The position numbers were made by a program, and so were the translations under genes. Positions 48,061 to 58,722 of a stretch of DNA of 64,000 nt are shown here, in pieces. Numbering within the stretch: position 1 is the first letter of the stretch; each line of letters starts with the position of its first letter. Below the pieces are notes generated by a model. The model saw only the letters and a list, made by a program, of their open reading frames with translations, had not been told where the DNA came from and did not search any database. Location of the stretch: the NCBI GenBank assembly GCA_026724425.1, contig JAIUCV010000004.1, positions 6,706,001 through 6,770,000 of the forward strand. The letters are read 5' to 3'. This stretch comes from Erythrophleum ivorense (taxonomy: Eukaryota > Streptophyta > Magnoliopsida > Fabales > Fabaceae).

Positions 48061-49519
48061 ATGAATTGATTCCTCAGATCGTACTTTCTAATTGTAACAT
48101 TTTTTAACCAATAAATTGATTCCTCAGATCCCAGTGTCAATAAAAGAATTAAAATAAAAGTCGGATGTAAATAGTATTTTAATAGCAAATAAGTTTATGT
48201 CTTGGATCCTATCAGGGGCTTCTTAGTTTTGAGACAAAGAAAGACCAATTATGATCCCAGAAAAAAAAAAAAACAATAATCCCAATCCTCAATACCAATA
48301 GCCAATGAATTCAAAAGGTTTATTTGGTTAATGACAAAGTTCGTTGATACATAAATTGGTTTAAGAGTATCCTTTTTATGCAACAAAAAGAGAGCTTTAT
48401 ACAATACATTCAATATCGATTTAAAAACAATAATTATACGAAAAACGTTTTATAAGCAGTGAAAATAGAGAAATTTTTTTTTATAAAAGCCTCCTTTTCT
48501 TTTGTCATACTATTAAATATCTTGCTTGCCCCGTTTATCTTCTCACAAAATTAGTGCTTCGAAACAATCATCAACTTAACAAAAATCACTTATTAGAACT
48601 CCGGATATGGATGCTATGTAGTCACGTAGCATATGGGTCCTTTTAAAGATAAATAAACAAAATGTTATTGTGAGGGTACAAATTTTAGCTATAAGAAAAA
48701 AATTTTAATTTTGAGAACCAAAATTTTAACTTTTAGTATAAAAAATTTAACTATGAAAAAAAATTACATTTTAAAAATTTTAACTATGAGGACAAAAGTT
48801 TTTGATTTGTTAGATTTTTAAAATAATTCTAAAATTTAATAATAAATATTTTTAATTTATAGTCATAAAGTATAATTTTTTCAAAAATTTTAATTGTGAG
48901 GATTATTTCTTAAATAGTAATAGATAAAAATAAGAGAGAAAACTGGGTATATAATAAATGTATTTTTTTTCACAACTAAAATTTTTATCTTCGCACTTTC
49001 TAAAACAAATTATATGTGAACATATGTCAAGAAAATATCTTGATTGCTTTCTATTTCCACATTGTTCTCTTTCTTCCCTCCCCCCCTCTTTTATATGCTT
49101 GAAAATGATTGTCTTTTATAAATTTCCGAATGTAAGAGGGAATTGTGCCATCATTTGTCGATGTCAATTTGCAATTTTTGCTTTGTTGGAAAATTCTAAT
49201 CAGATTCACTGGAATGACATTGAATTCTATAATGGTTTTGGTGCCAATTAATTCAATGCCAAATTTCATGTAAACATAAAAGGATATGAGTTATAAAGAT
49301 AGATTACGATTTTATTAAAATTTCACTTCACTTTTCTTTTCTTTAATTTTTTTCAATCCATATATCCGGCAAACAAAAAAGTTATCGCCTTCTTATTTAA
49401 CCATGTATTGAATACGAAAACTGAAAAGAAAAGAAAAGAAAAGAAAAGAAAAGAAGCAACATTCCAATTGATTTAACTAACACTGCCACACAATCTTAAA
49501 ATATACAAATAATTCAGCA
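48061..49519. other. Downstream flank of the ZIP gene
   Basis: This is non-coding. It contains the MITE-like repeat 48640-48955 and an AAAAG-type microsatellite at 49426-49456. The segment 48530-49515 is the parental-type copy of the sequence split by the gypsy element at 24330-28100. Confidence 0.65.
48640..48955. mobile_element. MITE-like AT-rich repeat, family member 2
   Basis: It is related in inverted orientation to 40690-41050. It has repeated aattttaactatgaggac-type words and no coding sequence. Confidence 0.55.
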
Positions 49520-51509
49520 TCAAGCCCATTTGGCCAGAAAAGACATTAAACCAGCACCTAAAAGTAGAGATATATGTGCTCCTACTTGAAGACGAGTGCT
49601 GTTTTGCATCCTCTCATTCATAAAATCAGCTGCTAAAAGATCTACAAGTGCCATATAGATTAAGATCCCAGCTGATGCTGCATTAAAAATTCCTTCTACG
49701 ATAAGAGCATTTTGACTATTCTCATCGTACACGTTAGTAATCCCTATACCAATTGCTATTCCCACCGGAGTAGTCAGAGCAAAGAACAATGCCATAATTG
49801 CTACAGTTTTGCTATTGAATTTGGCCTATATATAATAATACAAAATATCAGAAAATAATCATCTTAAAAACTTTGTCATAAATAAAATGATGGATAATTT
49901 TTATTTTGGGTATTTCATATATATTTAGAAATAGAAGAGTTGAACATGATAATGACTTTTGCTGGCTTGGCCTTAAAATTCCAATTTACCCAGTGTGCAC
50001 AGAATTCTACTGCATGAGGATCACAAGTAAATATATATTTATTTCTCTCAAATGGCTCTTTCAATTAATTATTCAAATTCTCACTAAAAGCTTTTATGGA
50101 ACTAACTAATGGAATTTAAATTCCCACAGTGGGTCATACTTTTTCATGGAAAAATTTCACTAAGGATCATAACTAATGGAAAATGATACTAAAGGATTGT
50201 ATAAATCGAAATTTTTTAAAAAATTAAAGGAAGAAGTTATTATTAATGTTTTCTAAAATTATCAGTTATATTTGCTGAAATTATATTTGTGTTTGTCTGA
50301 TGTTACAAAACTATTTTAAATTTGTTATTACTTTTGAATGAAAACACCCTTAGAATATTAGGTAGACTATATTGTAACTTTAAAGAATATGAGTAATAAC
50401 TTTGAGAAGTATTGATAATAATTTATTTTTTTAATTCTTCAGAGGAATTTAGATTTTTAAGGTTTTTAGTGTCATTTTTACCAACTTATAGTTTATAACT
50501 TGAATTTTCTCCTTTTTTATTTCTTTTTAACTTTTCCACAATTAACGAAATGTCTCTGTTCCATAGTTATATATGTTTTTAAACTTTAATTTCCACGAGA
50601 GACAGTACCTGAGTGATACAGCTTCCAAGGCCCATGCCCTCAAAAAATTGATGGAAAGTTAATGCAGCTATGAGAGACTTTATAGTTTTGGGATTCTCGG
50701 ATGCTCCCAAAGAAATTCCTATTATCACAGAATGCACAATGATCCCAAGCTCCAATACCTATATGCATTCAATTTCAAGAGACAATTAGTTGAACCATTC
50801 AATGTTCTATAAGACGGAGAAATTGAGGAATGGTCAGAAATATATGATGGCAATTATTAGGCCTAATTATATCTTATAAATACGATATTGAAATGTTCAA
50901 TCAGTGGATAACCTGTGATATGACTCTGTGGCGAAGAAGTTCAGAGGACCCAGAAGTATCCGACCCGTGTACATGACCATGTGTTGCGTGGGTATGAAGA
51001 TGAACATGTCCTTCATGCCCTGGTGCCTTCTCATCATCTCCATTCACCTCAATTTGGCCTTTGTTCGCATGAGATTTCTTGAAATACACAGTGGCAAAAG
51101 CATCCACCATAAGGGTTCCCATAGCAGTACACATAGCTACAAAACCAGTGAAGGGAAAATCTCCCCATGGATGATCAGTCAAGCAAGGAGAGGTCAAGTT
51201 GTCGAACGCATCGGGAAGTACGTGAATAAATCCGGTGGATAATATCACGCCGGCTGCGAAGGCCTTGATGATGAAGAAGATGTCCTTCTCTGGGCTTAAA
51301 GCCGGGATAAACTTGCCGATAACTGGAATCAAAACTCCGATTGCACTCGCAAATAGTATGGAAGCTATGGCTGCTATTTTGTACCTGAGAGCTTTGGCTT
51401 TATCATGGTGTTCTTCTTCTTTGTCACATGTACACACCGAAACAACTAAGGGTGGAAGCACTAACAAGAAGAGGATAAAGAATGTGAAGATTTTGGTACT
51501 TTTCTTCAT
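49520..51509 (-). CDS. ZIP-family divalent metal (zinc/iron) transporter, three exons
   Basis: This predicted plasma- or endomembrane protein imports Zn2+, Fe2+ or similar ions into the cytosol. The substrate is not readable from sequence. Exon 1 is 51509-50913, exon 2 is 50758-50609, and exon 3 is 49825-49520. All introns are GT/AG (154 and 783 bp) and the total is about 350 residues, normal for plant ZIPs. Order: signal segment (1-24), TM1-TM3, a His-rich loop HVHLHTHATHGHVHG (about residues 170-185), TM4 with VHSVIIGISLG, TM5 with TFHQFFEGMGLG, TM6-TM7 (GIFNAASAGILIYMALVDLL), and a C-terminus ending LAKWA, as in IRT/ZIP proteins. The TM4 and TM5 histidines expected to bind metal are present. 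The ATG at 51509-51507 is chosen because a hydrophobic signal starts there and a TATA-like box lies upstream. It is the only intact copy among four ZIP-related sequences here. Confidence 0.93.
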
Positions 51510-51576
51510 GGCAAGAAGGTAGATATTGGAAAGCCCCTAAGGCCAGAGGTATTGGGCGGAAGAGAAAATTAGGGTG

Positions 51577-51585
51577 CTTTTTATC
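51577..51585 (-). promoter_or_regulatory. Putative TATA box of the ZIP gene
   Basis: The minus strand reads GATAAAAAG about 70 bp upstream of the ATG. The ZIP pseudogene at 28512-29002 has an A/T-rich TATA-like box (TATAATAAAT) at the equivalent place. No RTGTCGACAY zinc-deficiency element was seen in the ~500 bp upstream. Confidence 0.45.
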
Positions 51586-51609
51586 GGAAGAACTGTGACG
51601 AAACCTTGG

Positions 51610-52912
51610 TGATTTAAGTAATAAAGCATGTGCATGACTTTAAGATATTCTAAATAATAAATAAACTATTGAGTTGCTGTCATTGCATGGGAAACAATAA
51701 TGGTACCAGAAAATGCATAGGTTGATATGTACCATCAACTAAAAACTACTAGTATAATAGAAGTATAAAACAAATGGGAGTTGATCTTCTACCGTTGGCT
51801 GTTGCTGCAATTAGAAGAAATTAAAGGAAAGATAAGATAAATGAATTTAATTTTAAAAAAAGAAGAACCAAAACATATTCTGCCTCTCTCCCACTTTCCC
51901 AATAGCACAACAGAATGGAAATCCCAACAGCTGAGGATCTACTTCCTAAAACAAATAATTGGGTTAAAATGTCTTACATTTATATTAAAAATATCTTCAT
52001 TTGTTTAAGTAATTTGATGATTGGTTTATTCTAGGTTATCAAATCCCCTGCTTTGAAACTACATGAAGAATTAATGGGTCGTTTGGTATATAAAAAATAT
52101 TTTGATAGGAAGGAAACTGAATACTAAATGGAATATGAAGAAAAAAAATTTGTTTGGTAAGGTAGTAAAATAAAATAGAATGCTTTTACAATGATATGTT
52201 TGGTACAATAAAAATAATATAGAAATTAAAAGTAAAGTATATATAAAGGCCAAACTACCCTTGGTGATTTAACTTAAAAGCAAAAAAAAATTTGTAAGGC
52301 CTCTACTTTAGACTCAACAAGAAGGGAGAGAGGAGCTTTTTGGTACTTCCCTTCCTTTTTGATTCTAACTGACCCTATTGCTGTGTTTTGGGTCTCATCT
52401 TCTCCATTTTTTTCCCTATTTCAATTGCTGCCTTTGTTCTCTTCGTTTGGTTCGACCTACATGATTCCATTTTTTAAGCTTCCATTGTTGCACCTTCTGC
52501 ATGCTCTACCATTTGAGGGCGTAAATCTGCATGGGTTTCAGCTGCGAGATCAAGGGTACAAGACAAAAAAGCCACATACACAATGATGGGACAAGCTTGC
52601 TAAGGCTTGTACAATGAAGAGGCGCGAAAGTGATATTTTACCAAATTGGCTCCAAAATCTCCTTTTGTTCTCCCACTACAATTCTAGAAAATATAAATGC
52701 AATCAACTTTCCTATTTTGCCAAAGATTCGAGCTACCAAATAGCTTTAGCACCCGAATCCATTTCACTTTCAATTTGCACCAAGCTACCAAATGGGCCAA
52801 GGAGGTATGAAAATTCCAACCAAGCAAGTCATCTAAACAATTATTAAAAAATGAGTTTCATATATTTGACCCAACCTACCTTTCAATAGCCAAGTTCATC
52901 ATAAAATAATAA
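51610..52912. repeat. ZIP-locus flank, duplicated unit 3
   Basis: The sequence 51625-52075 plus 52805-52912 is a further copy of 47630-48060 and of 23560-23700 (tatgaaaattccaaccaagc is shared with 23678). It suggests another ZIP unit once began here. It is interrupted by a MITE (52078-52800) and then by the LINE. Confidence 0.7.
52078..52800. mobile_element. MITE-like insertion with GGGTCGTTTGGTA-type ends
   Basis: The left end is GGGTCGTTTGGTA and the right end reads GGCCCATTTGGTAG on the other strand. The flanking sequence is continuous in the paralogue at 23640-23700. It carries a short open frame (52359-52586) that looks like chance coding, and no transposase. Confidence 0.65.
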
Positions 52913-52989
52913 TTTTTTTTAATAGAGAAAAAGATAATATTCAAAAAGGAAAGAATACAACATGCGACTAATAGAGATCAATTAAATTA

Positions 52990-55900
52990 ATAATCCCCCT
53001 AGCCTTCCAAATATGAAGAGTAAAAGTTTTAACACTATGAGCAATATCTAAAGTAGTAATAAAATTATCAACAAAAATAGCTCTATTCCTCATTTGCCAA
53101 AGCTTCCAACACATAGTGCCAAACAAAGTAACCCATATAGGACCAAACCGAGAGATTTTAAGATTTGCTAAAAGCCAATCCTAAAAATTGCCTTAGAAGA
53201 AAGAGTCACGACGCTCTTAAAATAAAAGAATATCCCAAGCAGATTTGGCAACCAGGCAAACACGTAAGATATCATCAATGTTTTCCACCTCATCATTACA
53301 TTTAGTGTAATAAGAGTTGGAGGCTAAATGGCGTTGACATCTTTCTACATTAGTTAGGAGCTTATTCTTGCAAACTAGCCAAAGGAAGGAACGAATGCGT
53401 TAAGGACTAGGCCACTTCCAAATAAAATTCTAGTTGAGCTCTTGAGGATGCCAAAACCTCTCACAACGAGACTGATAGGCTAAAGCTACCGTGAAGTCCC
53501 CATGAACCAAAAGGAGCAAAGAACTAGTGCTAGAGTCATCATGCCTAGCTGGCTAGGAAATATTGGCTATCATATCATCCCACACAAAAGCCAGGCTTCT
53601 CCAAAGATAAAAAGCATTATGCTTTCTAAATTAACCCCAACAATTAAAGTGCCACCCATATTTAGCCTTGAGCACTTAAGTCCAAAGCTTATCTTTAGTC
53701 AAAGCAAGTGAAAAGGAAACCTTTATCAAAAAGGCCGAGTTTTAGGACTCCATGTTCTTAAGTCCAACAACACCATGCAAAGTTGGCTGGCACATGTCCT
53801 CCCATCTAACAAGAGAGATACCTTTCCTTAAATCAATACTTCCCCAGATAAACTTGCAAATTGACTTTTCAATATCTGAAATACAAGAATAAGGAAGTCT
53901 AGAAGTATGCATGGCATAGTAAGGGATGGAAGAGAAGACACTTTTAGCAAGGGTTATTCGACCTGCGAGAGAAAGACTCTTCATTTTCCAACTAACAAGC
54001 TTTTGTCTCATGCGATCAATGATATAGGAATAAGTGTCCTTAGTGATCCTCTTGTAAAGAAAAGGCACTCCCAAGTATTTACCCAACTTAGGAGTTTAGT
54101 CAAAACCAAGATGATTACAGATAGAGTTAGAGACATTACTAGGAACATTGTTGGAAAAGAAAATTTTAGTCTTTGTCTTACTAACAAAATGACCCGAAGA
54201 GGCACAAAATTTTTCAAGGACTCTTTCGATGATCTTGGCTTGATGGATGGAAGCTTCACCAAGAAGGATAAGATCATCGACAAAAGACAAGTGGGATAAA
54301 GGAGGACCATTTTTGCCGATCTTGATGGAGTTTTAGTCTTTCTTCCTAACTACATCAGAGATGGCTTGTGAGAGTCTTTCCATACAGAGACCAAAGATAT
54401 AAGGGCTGATCGGGTCACCTTGTTTGACCCCTTTAAAAGGAGTGAAGGGATTAGTAAGTTTCCCATTCCAGAGCACTTGTATTGTAGGAGAAGAAATACA
54501 TTTCATGATGACCTCCACCAGCTTGAGAGGAATTCTAACATCTATTAAGGTATCTCTAATGAAGTCCCATTGGAGTTTATCAAAGGCTTTCTCAAGATCT
54601 ACTTTGATTACAATCTAACCTTTTTTCCCTTCTTAATGCGCATAGAGTGGATAACCTCTTGAACGATAATAATATTATTGGTGATGTGTCTACCTTGAAT
54701 GAAACTAGTTTGAAAGGGTTGAATAAGAGATGGCATGACCACCTTGAGCCTATTAACAATGACTTTAGTAACAACTTTATAAGCCACGTTATAGAGATTG
54801 ATAGGAAAAAAAAGTTTGAAGTGTTATGGGTTATTCGTTTTTAGAATATGAGTAATGAGGGTCCTATTAATGTCCGGGTTGAGATCACTCCCAGCAAAGA
54901 GATCACTGACCATTGTGAAAAGGTTATTACCAACAATATTCCATTGACTTTGAAAAAATAAAGTGTGCAAGCCATCAAGGCCAGGGGATTTTATGGGATT
55001 CATATCAAAGAGGGCGGTGCAGGTATCTTCAAGAGTAATATCATGCTCAAGCAAATCGTAAATGGAAGAAGAGATTGGAGGGAAAAATCCTTTCACTTGA
55101 TAAGGGATCATATCAAAGTTATCAACTGAATACATTTCCTTAAAATAGAAGGAAATCACGCCTCTCAATAAATCATCATCTGATTACCACACATCATTAT
55201 CATCTTTGATAAAAGAGATTTTGCTCCTCTTCTATTTAATCAAGGCTTTGAAATGATAATACAAGGTATTGCAATCACCAAGACATATCTAATCGCTTGT
55301 AGATTTTTGCAACCATAAAAGTTCCTCTTGGAGACAAGTATTTTCATACTCTGAACACAAATGGTTTTCCAAATCTCTAAGAAAAGAGGAATGAGGATGC
55401 TACTCAATTAATTTATGGACACCAGTAATTCGAGCACGAAGGCGTTTCTTTCTCCACCCAATACTCCCAAAAGAGCACCGATTCCAATCTTGGGCTTTGG
55501 AAGAGAAATTCTTAAAATTGTCCAACAGAGTTGCCTACTTGGCCCAATTATCCTTGACAAGAGGAGCAAACTCAAGGTGGGTTAACCAAGTAGCTAGGAA
55601 TTTGAAAAGAGGAGGCCCATTTGAGTAAGAGAAGCTTAAGCCTAGCTTAATTAATAAAGGTCTGTGGTCAGATTGAATCCTTAGCAGATGAAAAACTGAA
55701 GCATGAGGGAAATTAAAAGCCCAAACAACGTTAGATAAGGCCCTATCCAGCCTTACTAAAAGAGTCACTCTCTTCCAAGTAAATTTGGGCCCATTGAAGT
55801 CCAAATCAATGAGGCCAAGGCTATTCATAAAAGAAAGAAAGGAATTGTAAGGAGGAAGGTGGTGACGGGAACCCTCACGTCTCTCACCTACCTTAAGAGT

Positions 55901-56300
55901 AACATTGAAATCACCAGTGATTAGACAAGCACCAGTTCAAGAAAGTAAGAGTTGGTCAAGATCACCCTATAAATTTCTTCTAGTAGAAGGTTAGGGATTA
56001 GCATACACAGCCACGAAGTTGAAAGAGACCTCATGATGCAACTAAGAGATAGAAGTTAAAATAAATTAATGATGGTTTTAGATGATCCTAATGTTGACTT
56101 TGTTTTTTACCAAAGAATCCAAATACCACCCAAAAATCCATTAGCCTTTACATGGTGAGATCTCGAGTAACCAAAATTCAAAATAGCTTTGTCAGCTTGA
56201 ACATAAGAGATTCTTGGTTCGAGCAGGACTACAACTTTTGGATGACACTCATGGAGAAAACACTTGAGAGTCAAAAGGAATTTATATGAGGCAGCCCCTT
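52990..56300 (-). pseudogene. LINE ORF2 (endonuclease, reverse transcriptase, zf-RVT)
   Basis: The endonuclease part shows TGDFNVTLKVGERREG near 55910-55870, RLDRALSNVVW near 55740, and SDHRPLLIKLGL near 55660. RT shows MNPIKSPGLDGLHTLFFQSQ near 55000, GVKQGDPISPYIFGLCMERL near 54420-54370, and the active-site-like MSFVDDLILLGEASI near 54280 (FVDD in place of the usual FADD). After VGKYLGVPFLYKR and WKMKSLSLAGRI, the zinc-binding C-terminal region is visible in the 53700-53050 interval. Stops and frameshifts separate these blocks, so no active enzyme is encoded. Confidence 0.85.
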
Positions 56301-57053
56301 GGCAATTCTAAACTAAAAAAGAGATGCATATTAGAAAGTGAGGAAAGGGGTTTCAGGCATACCACATCATCATCCATGAGATCCCATTCCCCATCATTGC
56401 CATCGTCATTAAGGGAGGGAGTATCAAAATCGTCAAAGGTAGCTTGTAGTAGTCCCATAGACGGGCCTTTAAAAGGACTTTTAGGCCAATGGTTTATTCC
56501 CTTGACTTTAAGCCTAGAATGGAATTTATATCTAACAAGAAACCCTTTGTCTGGAGCTTTGGACCTGCTAGTAGGAGGCCTATTCTGTAAGTTTTGGAAA
56601 GTGTCTATTTACATCGAAACAAAAAGTGCATTCAGTTGGAGCTTCGTGGACCGTGCTTAGGTTCTTGAAGGAGACCACGCTATGATGTTCTTTATTAAGG
56701 GTTATGTCCAGATGGGTTTCGTAATAAGCCCTTAAAGAAAAGATAGAGTTATTGCCTTCCTTAGGTAATGTGTTCTTGTTCTTTCCTTCTAAGCTTTCCT
56801 TAGGTAACTGATGACCTACTCTACTGCCATAAGTCTAAGGAATCTTGGTAGAATCACCTTTACCATGTTTCTTTTGAACTTTATTAACCTTTCTCAATAG
56901 TTCAGCAGCAAAAGAGTGAGTATGCCTGACATTTTCATGGACTTGTTTATGATATTCCTCATTGGCCTCTACCCTAACTGCACTATTAAACATTAAAATG
57001 TCAAATCTTGAGTTGCCTGTAGTGTCAAATTGGTGTCTACCGTCAAATCCTTT

Positions 57054-57956
57054 TCATGACAGGTTATTTAGTTTCCTTCTTTGTCTTTTGACTTGTATAC
57101 AAGGATCGAAGGCATCCTTCTCACCCACCTCTGCTTGCGTTGTTACTGAATGTGGAACTGAGTTGTTGTCGCTGGCTTGGACTCCAAAAGGAGAGGCGTG
57201 TTTTGCTGGGCAAACATTTTTTAGATGACCAAAATAATTATAGTGATAGCAGATGGTGGGCAAGCCTTTATATTCAATAAAGATGAGGAATGAGAGGTTT
57301 TGAAAGATCAATACTTATGGCCACCCTCACAAATTTACCTCTGTCTCTAGAGTTAGTGTTATCATCAACTCTGATAATATCTCTAAGCATATTTCCTATT
57401 TCTCTAATAACACTTTTATGATAGTACTTAGCACCTAAAATTGGAATATATATCCAACCTACAACCTGATTAACCTTGTAATCCAAAGGATTAAAAGTGG
57501 GAGACCATGGTTGCATAGTAAGGTAGTGACCCATCACCATCCATAGGCCCCCTAGCAATGCATGCTGAAAGTCTAACTCCTCTTTAAACTTAGTGATAAA
57601 ACAACCACCTTCAAGGTCAATGAGTTGAAATGAGCCTAAAGTTCTCCAGAGGACCGCTAATCTATCATTGAGGGACTTGTAGCTAATGTTTCTCCCTAAG
57701 AGTTTTAGAACTACGTCAAGCCTCATATTATCATCCAAAAGTTTCTTCACACAGAGAAGGTTATGGAAGGGACAGAGTCTTCCATGACTACCTTTTTGTC
57801 ATCCTCCTTCACCATAACTTCCTTTGTATCATTGTCAGAAACAAAGGATAATAGCTTGTCTTTGAAAGAAAGAGGTGGTAGGTTTCTGGTAATTGGCTTA
57901 ACTATATGAGCTTGCACATTTGAATCGTTCTTATGCTCTGGGTTCTCTAACTCCAT
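57054..57956 (-). pseudogene. LINE ORF1 (DUF4283 and zinc knuckle)
   Basis: The first ATG is at 57956-57954 (MELENPEHKND). A stop breaks the frame near 57747. The next frame carries a DUF4283-type nucleic-acid-binding region (GGCFITKFKEELDFQHALLG, GWIYIPILGAKYYHKSVI). A knuckle-like ICYHYNYFGHLKNVCP follows at about 57240, in which the second cysteine has been lost. It would coat LINE RNA if intact. It is broken by at least two frame changes. Confidence 0.8.
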
Positions 57957-58055
57957 AAGCTCCAATGGTTCCTCAATAGCTGCATTGGTTCTAACTTTCT
58001 TGCAGTGCCTATCGTTATCCGATGGAGGGGGAGGATCCTCCTTTTTCTTTTAAGG

Positions 58056-58686
58056 TCACTTTAAGGGTACAACATAAGGTAACTTAATGGCATACCTTAA
58101 CTTTAATAATTTCAAGTATGACTATTGCAAACAAAAATTCAAAGTCTATTACTATATTATTGTTCTTGCACAATTCAAAAACCTATAATTCAATGCTTTG
58201 TAGCCAAGATTTATATATTTCAACCATAAAAAATAAATACTTAAAAGTTAACTTAGCAACTATAAAAAATGTAATTTTTCATTTCCTACCAATTTATGGA
58301 CTACAAAATAGCTAGTATCTAAATATAGAATAAAATATAACCAAAAACTAAGAAAACAGGATATGTTCATACGCCACCAAGCCTCTTTGTGTATGTTGTA
58401 TAAGTTGCTAAGTGTCTACTATATGCTATTTCTATACAATATTCATAGAACTAAGAAAACCAGATATATTCATATATCCATATGTTATTTCTATACAATG
58501 ATAATAGTTTTGTATTAAGTAAAGTGCTATCCTTTGCAACAATTTTTCTTACTAGTAATCAATAGAGTCCCTATTTAAAACCCAATCTAACCAAAACTTT
58601 AAGTGATATAAAACAATCAAATTAAGTTAAAACAACATAATATAACTACTTAGTAATGTAAGAGGATTCAGATTAAGCCAAAAGAC

Positions 58687-58722
<36 letters not shown>

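Larger units (their letters stand above)
52913..58055 (-). mobile_element. Decayed L1-type LINE
   Basis: Minus-strand order is ORF1 (57956-57054), endonuclease (about 56300-55500), RT (55170-54000) and zinc-binding RT end (53900-53000). It ends at an A-run that appears as T8 at 52913-52920 on the plus strand. About 5.1 kb remains, close to full length. Frameshifts and stops occur throughout both ORFs. No RNase H domain follows the RT. Target duplications were not found. Confidence 0.88.

Noticed and set aside
49520..49795. Exon 3 of the ZIP gene as a separate small gene starting at its internal ATG
   Set aside because: The exon has a proper AG acceptor at 49827-49826 in the right phase and continues the TM6-TM8 part of the ZIP fold.
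52359..52847. Two adjacent short open frames suggesting a small gene
   Set aside because: They fall inside a MITE-like insertion defined by comparison with the paralogous empty site.
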